Assembly (NCBI GenBank): GCA_965197825.1
Contig: CBDANW010000002.1
Coordinates: 1,426,001-1,490,000, forward strand
Source of the DNA: CBDANW01 sp965197825
GTDB taxonomy: Bacteria > Acidobacteriota > Vicinamibacteria > Marinacidobacterales > DATDRI01
Direction of reading: 5' to 3'
Length of the DNA stretch: 64,000 nucleotides
In this document: in pieces, positions 1 through 8,695 of the stretch
Layout: the number at the start of each line of letters is the position of its first letter
How positions within the stretch are numbered: the stretch's first letter is position 1
Notes under the pieces: model-generated
Seen by the model: the letters and a program-made list of their open reading frames with translations, nothing else
Databases searched by the model: none
Told to the model about the DNA's origin: nothing
Made by a program: the position numbers and the translations under genes

Positions 1-146
1 CGAGAACATCGAAGCCTTCTGGATTTCTGTAGTAGATCGGACTACCCCTTTTGTCTCGTCCGGCCGTGCGCGGGAGCGACATGAACTGACCCTGCCCGGG
101 TTTTGTGGACATCAACCGAGGCGCGACAATGCGCCTGGAGGCGTCC

Positions 147-443
147 ATGGGAGAACGACGACGCAGGAAGTTCACGGGGGAGTTCAAGAAGGAAGCGGTC
201 CGGCTGTTCAGGGAGGGCGAGCGCAGCATCGGCCAGGTCGCTAAGGAACTGGACCTGACGGAATCGGCCCTTCGAAACTGGGTGAAACAATACAAAGTTG
301 ATCACGGTGAAGGTCCACGCGAGGCTCTGACGACGGCGGAACGTGATGAGCTCCGTTCGCTACGGCGTCGAGTGCGTACGTTGGAGCAAGAGCGAGAAAT
401 ATTAAAAAAGGCGGCGGCCTTCTTCGCGAAGGAAAGCGAATGA
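147..443 (+). CDS. IS3-family transposase OrfA (element A, copy 1)
   Basis: About 98 aa. It has an N-terminal helix-turn-helix of the IS3/IS911 type (FTGEFKKEAVRLF, then a recognition helix around TESALRNWVKQYK). A leucine-zipper-like C-terminal coiled coil ends in EREILKKAAAFF, the usual OrfA signature. The ATG at 147 is chosen because GGAGG lies 6 nt upstream; the frame is open further back to 105. OrfA binds the IS ends and supplies the N-terminal part of the OrfAB fusion. The stop overlaps the orfB start (ATGA at 440-443). Confidence 0.9.
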   Translation: MGERRRRKFTGEFKKEAVRLFREGERSIGQVAKELDLTESALRNWVKQYKVDHGEGPREALTTAERDELRSLRRRVRTLEQEREILKKAAAFFAKESE

Positions 444-1209
444 GATTCAAATTCATTCACGCGGAGCGGGCCAACTACCCGGTGCGGGTGATGTGCCGAG
501 TTCTGAGGGTATCGACCAGCGGCTACTACGCTCAGATGAAGCGCGCGCCCAGCAAGCGACAGTGTGAGGATGGGAAGCTGAAGCTGCGCATCCAAGTGAT
601 CCACGCCCATAGCCGTGGTACCTACGGCAGGGAGCGTGTACGTCGCCAGCTTGACGGGGAGAACGTCGAGGTAGGCAAGCAGCGAGTGGCACGGCTGATG
701 CGTGAGATGGGCCTGCAGGGTCTGCCCAGCAAGCGTTTTCGCCGCACGACCGACAGCAAGCACGATCGCCCCATCGCACCCAACGTGCTCGGCCGGAACT
801 TCGAAGCCGAACGACCGAACCAGTTCTGGGTGACGGACATAACCTACATCCGGACTTGGGAAGGCTGGCTCTACTTGGCGGTCATCCTCGATCTGTTCTC
901 GCGTCGTGTCGTAGGCTGGGCGATGCAGCCCCACCTGCGCGCGGAGCTTGCTCTCGAGGCGCTTCACATGGCCTTGGGGCGCCGCCTGCCGGAAAGTGGC
1001 TTGGTGCATCATTCAGACCGTGGTACTCAATACGCGGCTGCGACCTACCAGGCCGTGCTCGATGAGTACGGCATCGTGTGCTCGATGAGCCGCAAGGGTG
1101 ATTGCTGGGACAACGCCGTGACCGAGAGCTTCTTAGGCACGCTCAAGACCGAGCTCCTCCACCGGTGTAGTTGGCCAACACGACGTATGGCCAAAGACGC
1201 GGTCGCGAG
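440..1209 (+). pseudogene. IS3-family transposase OrfB (element A), C-terminally truncated
   Basis: The rve-type DDE integrase core is present: first Asp in WVTDITY, second in HHSDRGTQY, Glu in NAVTESFLGTLKTE. All catalytic residues are therefore kept. Compared with the 292-aa copy at 22055-22933, the reading is lost after AKDAVAS, where IS B is inserted. The last ~37 residues are gone and the frame runs on into IS B sequence. It is probably inactive. Confidence 0.88.
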
Positions 1210-1259
1210 TGAACCGCCCCGAGTTTCCCGGAGACTCCAACTCTTGAGAGGATGGAGTC

Positions 1260-1580
1260 ATGACAAGACGAAGCAGGTATTCACCGGAGGTAAAAGAGCG
1301 CGCAGTGCGGATGGTTTTCGACCAGCAGGCTCAGCACGAATCTCAGTGGTCAGCGATCTCATCGATTGCGTCGAAGATTGACTGTACGCGGGAAACGCTA
1401 CGCACGTGGGTGCGGCGAGCAGAGCGTGATGCTGGGAAACGAGCGGGACTGACGACGGACGAGCGTCAGCGGCTGAAGGAGCTTGAGCGAGAGAACCGTG
1501 AGCTAAAGCGGGCGAACGAGATCCTTCTCAAGGCGTCGGCGTTTTTCGCCCAGGCGGAGCTCGACCGCCGACCGAGGTGA
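1260..1580 (+). CDS. IS3-family transposase OrfA (element B, copy 1)
   Basis: 106 aa. Starts MTRRSRYSPEVKERAVRMV, a typical Tnp_1/HTH N-terminus. It has a recognition helix near CTRETLRTWVRR and a coiled coil ending LKRANEILLKASAFFAQAE. The ATG follows a GGAG-type ribosome binding site. Its stop codon overlaps the GTG start of orfB (GTGA at 1577-1580), the usual arrangement for coupled or frameshifted OrfAB production. Confidence 0.92.
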   Translation: MTRRSRYSPEVKERAVRMVFDQQAQHESQWSAISSIASKIDCTRETLRTWVRRAERDAGKRAGLTTDERQRLKELERENRELKRANEILLKASAFFAQAELDRRPR

Positions 1581-2494
1581 ATGTGTTGTTCGTGGACGCG
1601 AATCGTGAAAAATACGGGGTCGAGCCGATCTGCCGGATGCTCCCGATCGCCCCGTCGACCTATTACGAGCAGAAAGCGAGAGAGAAGGACCCAAGCCGCC
1701 AGCCAGCGAGAGCGAAGCGCGACGTCCAACTCCGCGGCGAGATTCGTCGTGTACGGCAAGAGAACTTTGACGTGTATGGCGTGCGCAAGGTCTGGCGTCA
1801 GCTGTGCCGTGAGGGCCGCGACGTGGCTCGATGCACGGTGGCCCGTCTGATGCGTGAAATGGGTCTCCAGGGGGCGGTCCGTGGACGTCGATTCAAGACG
1901 ACGAAGCCGGATTCGAGCGGCGCTCGCCCGATGGACCTCGTGGAGCGCGACTTCAACGCCACACGCCCGAACGAGTTCTGGGTTTCGGACCTGACCTACA
2001 TCGCCACGTGGCGCGGCTTCGTGTATGTCGCCTTCGTCATCGACGTCTTCGCTCGACTCATCGTCGGTTGGCGAGCGACGACATCGTTGACTGCCGGCAT
2101 CGCTCTCGATGCGTTGGAGCAGGCGCTGCACGAGCGCCGACTAAACCCAGAACACCCATTGGTGCATCACAGCGACCGCGGCGTGCAGTACGTCTCGATC
2201 CGTTACACCGAGCGGCTCGCCCAGGCGGGCATTGAGCCGTCCGTCGGCAGCCGAGGCGACTCTTACGATAACGCTTTGGCTGAATCCATCATCGGCCTCT
2301 ACAAGACCGAGGTGATCCGTCGACGCGGGCCCTGGCGTGGTCCTGAGAACGTTGAGTTCGCCACCCTCGAGTGGGTCCATTGGTACAACACGCAACGACT
2401 CTTGGAGCCGATCGGTAATGTCTCCCCCGTCGAGTACGAGATGAACTACTATCGCTCGCAGGAAGGCTCGCTGGAGATGGCGAGACTCAACTAA
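1577..2494 (+). CDS. IS3-family transposase OrfB (element B, copy 1)
   Basis: 305 aa. It has an HTH_21-like region and then the rve DDE core: Asp in WVSDLTYIATW, Asp in HHSDRGVQY, Glu in NALAESIIGLYKTE. All three catalytic acidic residues are present. It ends with WVHWYNTQRLLEPIGN and an SPVEYE motif, normal for IS3 OrfB, so it is likely functional. It is nearly identical to the copies at 23335 and 44261. Confidence 0.93.
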   Translation: MNVLFVDANREKYGVEPICRMLPIAPSTYYEQKAREKDPSRQPARAKRDVQLRGEIRRVRQENFDVYGVRKVWRQLCREGRDVARCTVARLMREMGLQGAVRGRRFKTTKPDSSGARPMDLVERDFNATRPNEFWVSDLTYIATWRGFVYVAFVIDVFARLIVGWRATTSLTAGIALDALEQALHERRLNPEHPLVHHSDRGVQYVSIRYTERLAQAGIEPSVGSRGDSYDNALAESIIGLYKTEVIRRRGPWRGPENVEFATLEWVHWYNTQRLLEPIGNVSPVEYEMNYYRSQEGSLEMARLN

Positions 2495-2555
2495 AACAGT
2501 CTCCGGAAAACCCGGGGCGGTTCAGTTTAGTTACTCGTTCCGGACCGAGTGGGTT

Positions 2556-3058
2556 CTACTTCTTCCGCTCCACTACCCACTCGCAATGCGAGTCGCCACG
2601 GACCATATTCTTGGTAAGTTTGAAAGTGAAATTTGGGTTTAGACTTTCCACAGCTCCATCACCCCATCTTTGATGCCCGACGCCGTAAGTATCAAAGTCA
2701 ATACCTAACTCCTTCCACCTCTTGTGCCAAGGACACTGAGTCGTCTTTCCCACACATCTGTCTTCGGTAGCTTCAACAACTTCGAATACGAACTCCGGTC
2801 CCATTGACGCTGAAGCAAGGAGATGTGTAGCCGCTTCGACATCTTCGGCGGTCTCAGTGCTCAATTCGAGGCTATCAGCAAATTCCTTTGCTCCCTTTCC
2901 TGCTTCATACCAGAGCGACCCATTGAACTCCTCAAATCCTTTCCTGTCCTACAGCTTGCTTTAGGGCGTTAGAAATTGCGATGTATGCGCCGGTCAGCCC
3001 TTGCGTTGCCATCTCCCAACCTTGTTTTCTCAGGAATCGAATCTATCGTCTTAGCCAT
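2556..3058 (-). pseudogene. L-2-amino-thiazoline-4-carboxylic acid hydrolase-like gene, frameshifted
   Basis: The last ~100 codons read in one frame and include CPWHKRWKELGID and DGAVESLNPNFTFKLTKN, which I recognise as the ATC-hydrolase family (PF14196). Upstream, similar-looking coding sequence continues in other frames: MATQGLTGAYIAISNALKQ, then a shift in an A/G-rich run around 2945-2955, then FEEFNGSLWYEAGKG. The probable true start is the ATG at 3058, with AAAGGAGG upstream. At least two frameshifts separate start and end. Family members hydrolyse a thiazoline or similar ring; the substrate here is unknown. Decay or sequencing error are both possible. Confidence 0.6.
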
Positions 3059-3140
3059 CGAGAGCCCCTCCTTTTGTGACACTTCTCTGTGTCGTGCCCT
3101 TCCTTTCGGCAGGCGACTATATCACTTGTCTTCGGGCGGT

Positions 3141-5153
3141 TTAGTCGGTGTCTCGGTTCGTTCTCACCGACATCGTCCAGTCCCAGTGCTCGCCGGCGGC
3201 TTCGACAATGGCCTCGACGTCCTCCTGCAGCAGGTACCGTTCCCGCGCCATCCGGTTGGCCACTTCCTCCACTCGCCGCACGTAGTCGGCGCGACTGGAG
3301 TAGCGTTCCTCGACCGACGGACGTGGATCGCCGTTTTGCAGCCGTTCGACGCGCGTTCTGGCGAACGGTATGTATCCTCCCGCATAAGGCACGTGGGTGT
3401 TCGGCAGGCCGGCGCTCTCGCTCCGGAAAGCCCAGCCTCTGTACGTCCCGAGCGGCACCGTCTGCTCCGGCAGGCGAAGGCCTCCGATCTCGTTACCGTC
3501 ACCGTCCACCTGAGAGACAAGGAATGGCAGCACGGTGGCCGGGCCGGAGACGTCCACGCGGTAGGAGCCGGGTGCATTGGCCGGCGGCCAATGCACGCCG
3601 GGAATATCCGGATACTCGAGCTTGCTCACGGCAACCATCGTGCCGTCCGACCATCTTGGATGCTGGCTGGCCGGTGGCTCGACTCCTTCTCTCACCCAAC
3701 GGTCCAGAGCGGCCAGCAGGGGGCGCGAAGCATATCGATAGTCGAGCGGATTGACCAATTCTTGCTGGCCGTCGCTCTTTGCCGGCGGCCACGAGCCGGC
3801 ACCATGTTTCGCCCCGGCCAGGTAGTAAATCCGCACGTTCGGCGGATCGGACAGATCCTCGCGGCCGTCTATCGACGTGTGCAGCAGCGTGGCCACGCGA
3901 CCTTGGCCCCACTGCTCGGAACCGGTATCAACGTGGAAGATCTTCGGTTCCAGGCCGGCGGGCACCCGCGCGCCAAGGCCGTCCCGTTTCCCGGTGACCG
4001 GGTCGGTTCTCATCTCATAGCGAATCGGGAACTTGGTGTGATAATAGGCCCCGAGCTCCCAGGGCACTCCGAACCGCTCGTTGAAGCTACCAAGGGACGA
4101 GCCGCCGGTGTTGATGAACAGGGCGTCGATCGCCCGCTGACCTTGCTCGTCGGTGGTGAAGCCCTCGTACACCAGTTGGCGCTGGGACCGCCCGGTCTGG
4201 GACGTGCCGTAGGTGTAGACGTGTTGGGCGCGGACAATGGCGTCGGGGTTGTTCTTTACCTCCGAGGCCAAATCTCGAATGGCCGCAAATCCCAGCCCCA
4301 CCACCGGCGGATCCTTCGTTTCATAAGTTACCTCGTAGGTATGCCCGCCCTTGAAGCCATTCTTCATCCACAGGTAATGCGTATCGAGCACAATCTGGCC
4401 ATTCTCGACGCGGCCAAACTGCCAGTCCTCGCGCGGAATCAGACGGGGTGCGGCGACGAGCGGACCATCCACGGCGAATCCGCTCTCTGTCAACCGGTAG
4501 CTGGGGTCGGTGGGATCGAGCGGCGGATACTTCCACGTGTCGCGGTTGTACAAAAGCGAGTCGGTCGATTGGGCGACAACGATTTCCTGGTTGACCCAGC
4601 CGGTAATAATCCGGCCGTTGTCGGTGGCAATCGGAACGTCGACGCCGATCAGTTGCGGATCCTGATCCTTGCGCACATCGAATTGCCAGCCGACGGCCAC
4701 CAGCGTATAGCCTTCGCGCATGAGCCACCCATCGCCGAAGTCGGCCTCGACCGTCGGATGGTTCGACCTTGCGGCATGGTTGAACGTGCCCAGAAGTAGC
4801 AACCTGCCACGATTCACCTTGTCGAAGAAGGCAACGCCATTTCCCTTCGATGGATCCTTCGGCTTGAGGATGAACAGATCGGACGAGAACTCCACCTTAC
4901 CCTGGCTGTTCTTGGGCGCTATGTCCAGATCGGCGATGATCTGGTTGTGTTCGTTGTTGGGGTCAACAGCGAAATACACCGTGCCATACAACATTTCGTA
5001 AGCGCCAACGGTGCCGAATGCTTTCCCACCCAGCACGTCTTCCCGGCTGGAGATTTCGACCCGCGTGACCTCGGCGCGAATCGTCCCTGGCAGCAGCGCC
5101 AGGACGAACGTCGCCAGAACTATCCCGAGAATGCTGCGAACGTATGCTTTCAT
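3141..5153 (-). CDS. secreted alpha/beta hydrolase (Abhydrolase_10-type)
   Basis: About 670 aa. The start chosen is MKAYVRSILG, which follows GGAGGAG by 7 nt. A classical signal peptide (MKAYVRS, hydrophobic ILGIVLATFVLALLPG, then TIRA|E) predicts export to the periplasm or outside. The central nucleophile region is YGTSQTGRSQRQL, matching the G-x-S-x-x-G elbow of the large alpha/beta-hydrolase-domain family (PF20091), and a later His-containing stretch is AGAKHGAGSW. The substrate is unknown; an esterase or amidase role is an inference. The gene stands alone between a pseudogene and an intergenic gap, with chromosomal GC-rich codon use. Confidence 0.78.
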   Translation of the reverse strand: MKAYVRSILGIVLATFVLALLPGTIRAEVTRVEISSREDVLGGKAFGTVGAYEMLYGTVYFAVDPNNEHNQIIADLDIAPKNSQGKVEFSSDLFILKPKDPSKGNGVAFFDKVNRGRLLLLGTFNHAARSNHPTVEADFGDGWLMREGYTLVAVGWQFDVRKDQDPQLIGVDVPIATDNGRIITGWVNQEIVVAQSTDSLLYNRDTWKYPPLDPTDPSYRLTESGFAVDGPLVAAPRLIPREDWQFGRVENGQIVLDTHYLWMKNGFKGGHTYEVTYETKDPPVVGLGFAAIRDLASEVKNNPDAIVRAQHVYTYGTSQTGRSQRQLVYEGFTTDEQGQRAIDALFINTGGSSLGSFNERFGVPWELGAYYHTKFPIRYEMRTDPVTGKRDGLGARVPAGLEPKIFHVDTGSEQWGQGRVATLLHTSIDGREDLSDPPNVRIYYLAGAKHGAGSWPPAKSDGQQELVNPLDYRYASRPLLAALDRWVREGVEPPASQHPRWSDGTMVAVSKLEYPDIPGVHWPPANAPGSYRVDVSGPATVLPFLVSQVDGDGNEIGGLRLPEQTVPLGTYRGWAFRSESAGLPNTHVPYAGGYIPFARTRVERLQNGDPRPSVEERYSSRADYVRRVEEVANRMARERYLLQEDVEAIVEAAGEHWDWTMSVRTNRDTD

Positions 5154-5590
5154 CGCCTGCTCCTCCCTTCGTCCCTTCATTGTTTGGGGCACCGTCTCGC
5201 GGACAGACTACGCCTGCGTTCCGGGCCCGTCAAGGCCGCCCCCTGGGAGATGTGGGCGAGCAACGTTCGCTCATCTCCGATGAGCTAGCTGTTACATTTG
5301 GTAACTCGCGCGCGCGAGGTGCCGTCACGGCGGGAATGCTTGTAGGTAGAGGAGACTTATTTCGTCCGGACCGCCCAGGATCGGGCGAGAGCTTCTAGCT
5401 TGAGTGGCGCTGCCGTGTCCGGGGCCACCAGCGCCACGTCCCCGTCTGTGCAGAGGCACAACATGTAATGTGTCACACGCTCCTTGCGGTAATGTGATGC
5501 CCAACGTCCCGCGCATCTGCTCCAGAGTGGCCGCGAACCGATGATTCGGATGAGGCATGACCTGGACCGCGTTGAATCAGCGAAGGCCTG
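5154..5590. other. intergenic region, nothing recognised
   Basis: Short open frames exist on both strands here. None has a convincing ribosome site, family motif or neighbour relation. No tRNA, clear hairpin terminator or IS end was recognised. It separates the hydrolase gene from the AlpA-like gene and may be the eroded edge of the integrative-element remnant that follows. Confidence 0.4.
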
Positions 5591-5860
5591 CTATCGGCGG
5601 CCATCGATCGTCTGACGTTCCAGCTCGAGGCTCGCCACCAGGGCGCGTATCTCATCGTCGGACTTGCCAGCGACCCTCGCGGCGTTGAGGGCCCACACTT
5701 CGCGAGCCGGCCAGCCCACGGCGCGAGCGCCAAGGCTTACAGGTTTCGGCCACAGGCCTTGCGCGATACGCAGGTACAACGTAGAGCGCGAATAGCCAGA
5801 TTCAGCCTGAACTTGCTTGCGTCGGAGGATTGCCAGCGTCGAGTGAGGGAATTGTGCCAT
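5591..5860 (-). CDS. AlpA-family/excisionase-like DNA-binding protein
   Basis: About 89 aa, starting MAQFPHSTLAILRRKQV. The pattern (RRKQVQAESGYSRSTLYLRI, then GLWPKPVSLGARAVGW and EVWALN) is that of AlpA/MerR-like winged-helix regulators found beside integrases of prophages and integrative elements. There they control excision or transcription. It lies downstream of a hypothetical gene and an integrase tail on the same strand, supporting an integrative-element remnant inserted near tRNA-Ser. Confidence 0.75.
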   Translation of the reverse strand: MAQFPHSTLAILRRKQVQAESGYSRSTLYLRIAQGLWPKPVSLGARAVGWPAREVWALNAARVAGKSDDEIRALVASLELERQTIDGRR

Positions 5861-5950
5861 GTGTTGCCCCTTGTGGAGCGTTCCCGGCCCATCCGGGAAC
5901 AACATGGCAATCAGAGCATGTGCGAGGCGTGCGTGATCGTAATTACGGAA

Positions 5951-6706
5951 TTAGTTGGAGGTCTTACCGCGTCGTTCAAGAGCGTCTGGGATGCATTTCA
6001 GGTGGGCTTCGATGGTGCGCGCAGAAACCCTCGCGCCAAGCTTATTGATCTGCGCCTCAATGATCGCACCCGCTTTAGACGCCTTGGAGATGTCAATGCC
6101 TGCCTCACGAGCAAGTGCGGCAATGATGGTCAAGAGCGTTGCCCGCTCGAGCTCCTTCAGAGGTCTATCGAGAGCATCGGTGGCATCGCCCGGTTTCGAT
6201 GGTTGCTGTTCTTCGGGGCCGAGTGAAGGTGAAGCAAGGCTGGCAACGACCGCGTCTAGGGCCTGCGGTCGGACCCCGAGCTGACTGCCGGCGGGGAACA
6301 CGGAGTTGTCCTTCGGAGCGAACGGCCTCTCTCGGCTGGGAAGTAGTTGGTAGACAACGCCCTCCTCCCCAGTGACGAATGCCCCTTCATCGGTGCCGAG
6401 CTCGACATAGGGCAATAGCCCACACGTCACGCGGTACCGGTGCTCCAACTCAAGGCGACCAGGACCTTCCAGGAGGAGATCCCACACTCCTTCAATATTC
6501 TTCCTGCGCCCTGCCAACTCTGCGCCCTCGCAAACTTGGAACACTTCCATGGGTTGCGGGAGTTTCACAGACGCTTGAAGCTTGCCATCGAGGGCGAGTC
6601 GGAGAATGCCAACTTCGTCAACATCGTCGCCGGTCTTGGAAGACAGGTAAGCCGCTGCCTCCTTGAGGGTCAACCACGTGCGGAGCTTCAAAAGGCTAGA
6701 AGTCAT
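5951..6706 (-). CDS. hypothetical protein of an integrative element
   Basis: About 251 aa, starting MTSSLLKLRTWLTLKEAAAYL, an N-terminal helix resembling the HTH_17-type 'LTLKEAAAYL' of phage regulatory proteins. The rest is not recognised; the C-terminal third is helical and charged (IIAALAREAGIDISKAS, then AHLKCIPDALERR). Its ATGA start overlaps the stop of the integrase remnant upstream, so the two were translationally coupled. The conserved order integrase - this gene - AlpA suggests a role in element maintenance; this is inference. Confidence 0.6.
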   Translation of the reverse strand: MTSSLLKLRTWLTLKEAAAYLSSKTGDDVDEVGILRLALDGKLQASVKLPQPMEVFQVCEGAELAGRRKNIEGVWDLLLEGPGRLELEHRYRVTCGLLPYVELGTDEGAFVTGEEGVVYQLLPSRERPFAPKDNSVFPAGSQLGVRPQALDAVVASLASPSLGPEEQQPSKPGDATDALDRPLKELERATLLTIIAALAREAGIDISKASKAGAIIEAQINKLGARVSARTIEAHLKCIPDALERRGKTSN

Positions 6707-6880
6707 GCCCGTATCGCCACGATATCGGCCGCTGTCGAGGTCGCAAATCTGGCCCACGACTCCATCAAGTCTCGACGACGCTCAAACAGGTCCGTGCGGC
6801 GATACGCCGCCTCGGTCTTGTCACGTACATGGGTCGGGTCCTGAGAGCACTCCAGACCCATGATGGCCGCCTCGCTGAAT
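6703..6880 (-). pseudogene. tyrosine integrase, C-terminal remnant
   Basis: Reading RDKTEAAYRRTDLFERRRDL followed by MESWARFAT is the classic end of P4-type tyrosine integrases. The tyrosine in EAAYRRTD marks the catalytic Tyr region. The frame continues upstream to 7119, but I see no convincing upstream integrase sequence in it. The catalytic core (R..HxxR) is therefore missing. Only the tail overlapping the next gene survives. Confidence 0.65.
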
Positions 6881-6979
6881 CGCCGGCTCGCTTCATCAAG
6901 GTCTATGAACAAATCAGGAAGACAGGAGGCTCGGGCGGCAGCACGACTCACGAGACCGAGGGCGGGCATATCCAGTGCT

Positions 6980-7267
6980 AACTCGACCTGAAGGAAGCCG
7001 AGGAGGGGATCTATGCGCACATCGCCGCCGCCTCCGGACTGGGCAAGCCTGCACAGCTGGTCGCCGGCGAAATCGTTGATGCGGTCACCCGCGCAAGCGC
7101 CGTGCTCCAGGAAGAACAACTGGAGGCTCCGCTCGCAGAGGCTCTCGAACTCGTCCCGGAGGATGATAGTGGCGCACTTGACAGTACCGGTGCGGCGGCT
7201 CTCCCGAGCTGGCTGACGGGTGGAGGGCTTGCTAACCCCGGTAGAGATGGGTTAAAAATGTGGGAAT
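6980..7267 (+). other. open frame without start, coding-like remnant
   Basis: A frame beginning just after a TAA reads DLKEAEEGIYAHIAAASG, then KPAQLVAGEIVDAVTRASA, and ends LANPGRDGLKMWE. The composition is protein-like but there is no start codon or family I can name. It overlaps the upstream part of the antisense integrase frame. It may be the 3' end of an element-borne gene whose 5' part was lost. Confidence 0.3.
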
Positions 7268-7319
7268 GAAACAACATTAATATCTATAACATTTTTGTTA
7301 TCAGTTGTTTATAGCATTT

Positions 7320-7620
7320 AAATGGCGGATGGTGCAGTTCGGAGCTATCCGGTCTCCACTGGATTCCATACAAACAGGGCATTGGGAGGCTCGAAATCCG
7401 AAAAAGTGGCCTTAGGTCGCTAGGTTATATCGGTTATACCAAAGCGGTTATATTTTAGAGGCTTTTTTTCAGTTATAATCTGCGAAATCGCCTTGAAATC
7501 CGGGCACTTTTCGCTCAGGCACCCACCGAATCGGCCGCAACTATATAACCGATCCATTTTATCGGCTATAACCGATTCTCACCCGCTCTTTATTCGGAGG
7601 GCCCTTGCTGTGATGCGAGG
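7320..7620. repeat. dispersed intergenic repeat 'R' copy 1 with ggttata iterations
   Basis: About 138 bp (7320-7457) is nearly the same as 61282-61419 and shares its first part with 17558-17600 and, inverted, 36533-36640. The shared core is GGAGCTATCCGG followed by TCTCCACTGGATTCC. It is followed by AT-rich sequence with repeated ATCGGTTATA and its complement TATAACCGAT (7420-7580). No gene is seen. Confidence 0.7.
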
Positions 7621-7625
7621 ATCAT

Positions 7626-7946
7626 CCCGTCCTGTGCCAAAACTCGGCCCTCTTGAAATAGCCGATAAATCAGCAGCTTAGCGTCTGTGTTTTGCGATGG
7701 TGCCAAGGGCCGTGGCCTTTACAATCGTCTGGCCCGAGGGTGTTATCTTCGGATCCATCATGACGTACCATGTGCAATTCCTACTGTTGGTCAGGCAGCC
7801 GTTGTTCGATCGGGCAGCCCTGCCGCTCACACAGACCTCATGGGTGCTTCCACCATTAAGTGTTGGCAAAATGACACTAAGACTTTACAGTGCATTAAAT
7901 TACAGCCATGGTCTTTCAAAAGGGCCGAGTTTTGGCACAGGACGGG
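7626..7946. mobile_element. 321-bp non-autonomous derivative of IS D (MITE-like)
   Basis: Both ends are the same IS D terminus in inverted orientation: CCCGTCCTGTGCCAAAACTC at the left and its complement GAGTTTTGGCACAGGACGGG at the right, about 33 bp of inverted repeat. The left half keeps the IS D upstream region and the first dozen codons of its transposase (ATG ACG TAC CAT at 7759). After that the sequence is unrelated. It ends one base from the 3' CCA of tRNA-Ser. Confidence 0.75.
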
Positions 7947-7947
7947 G

Positions 7948-8042
7948 TGGCGGAGAGGGAGGGATTCGAACCCTCGACACAGGCTCATCACCCGTGTAAC
8001 TGCTTAGCAGGCAGCCCTGTTCAGCCACTCCAGCACCTCTCC
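7948..8042 (-). tRNA. tRNA-Ser(GCT)
   Basis: The minus strand folds as a class II tRNA: acceptor GGAGAGG/CCTCTCC, D-arm around TGGCTGAACAGG, anticodon stem CTGC/GCAG with loop CTGCTAA giving anticodon GCT, a long variable arm, T-arm GAGGGTTCGAATCCCTC, and an encoded GCCA end. It reads AGC/AGU serine codons. Its 3' end is adjacent to a MITE and, further on, to the integrase remnant, consistent with tRNA-targeted integration. Confidence 0.95.
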
Positions 8043-8132
8043 GTCCAGTGATTTCGATGAAAGTGGCGCGCCGCGAGCGCAAGCGTAAGGCTATCCTACA
8101 ACCAGCGCGAGCGGTGGTCAAAGCAAGATTGT

Positions 8133-8678
8133 CTAGCCGCGTAGGCGGAACTCTTCCTCGGTGATCCCCATGAGGACGATGTCGTGGAACGCCCCTTCTC
8201 GATAGAAGGCTTCTCTCAACCTTCCTTCCTCGACGAGGCCGGAGTTCCTATAAGAGCGTATGGCGCGCTCATTGAAGTCGAAAACTTGGAGTCCAATTCG
8301 ATGGAGGTTGAGTTCGTTGAAACCGAAACCCAGCAACAGATCCACGGCCTCCTTGCCATAACCCTGTCCTAGGTAGTCTCGTTTTCCAATCACGATCCCG
8401 AGCTCTCCAGAACGGTTTCGCCAATCGATGTTGATGAGACCGGTCGAGCCGATACACGGGTCGCCATCGACGAGCCCGATCACGAACCCCCGGTTCATCG
8501 GATCCTCGCCGCTCAGCTGTGTCTCGACGAACCGCTCGGTCTCCCGCAGGGTCTGCGGAAAGACGCCCCAAGACAGGAAGCGAACGATCTCTGGGTCGTT
8601 CGCCCAGGCGTGGATTTCGGGGATATCCTCGCGGCGAAACTCGCGCAACATGACGCTTTCGCCTTCGATGTGCGGCAA
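8133..8678 (-). CDS. GNAT acetyltransferase (RimJ/RimL type)
   Basis: About 181 aa. It contains LREFRREDIPEIHAW at the N-terminus, GDPCIGSTGLINIDW, the acetyl-CoA loop region IGKRDYLGQGYGKEAVDLLL (Q-x-x-G-x-G/A) and LHRIGLQVFDFNERAIRSYR, all typical of Acetyltransf_3 proteins that acetylate protein N-termini or small amines. The TTG at 8678 is chosen because AGGAG lies 7 nt before it. The frame extends further upstream only into IS66-derived sequence. The substrate is unknown. Confidence 0.82.
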   Translation of the reverse strand: MPHIEGESVMLREFRREDIPEIHAWANDPEIVRFLSWGVFPQTLRETERFVETQLSGEDPMNRGFVIGLVDGDPCIGSTGLINIDWRNRSGELGIVIGKRDYLGQGYGKEAVDLLLGFGFNELNLHRIGLQVFDFNERAIRSYRNSGLVEEGRLREAFYREGAFHDIVLMGITEEEFRLRG

Positions 8679-8695
8679 GAGGATTCTCCTAGGAT

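Larger units (their letters stand above)
87..1209 (+). mobile_element. IS3-family element 'A', copy 1, right part missing
   Basis: The left end starts TGACCCTGCCCGGG and matches the complete copy at 21702-22964. The element carries overlapping orfA and orfB. At 1209/1210 it is cut by IS B copy 1. The rest of A does not reappear after that IS, so more than a simple insertion occurred here: the 3' part was deleted or recombined away. Confidence 0.9.
1210..2524 (+). mobile_element. IS3-family element 'B', copy 1 (complete, 1315 bp)
   Basis: Terminal inverted repeats are TGAACCGCCCCGAGTTTCCC at the left and the complement of AACCCGGGGCGGTTCA at the right. Length is identical to copies 2 and 4. 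It sits inside orfB of element A. No 3-bp target duplication is seen (GAG left, GTT right), consistent with a later rearrangement of one flank. Confidence 0.93.

Noticed and set aside
3000..4799. A long plus-strand open frame antisense to the secreted hydrolase.
   Set aside because: It is the shadow of a GC-rich gene; the minus-strand reading has a signal peptide, ribosome site and family motifs.
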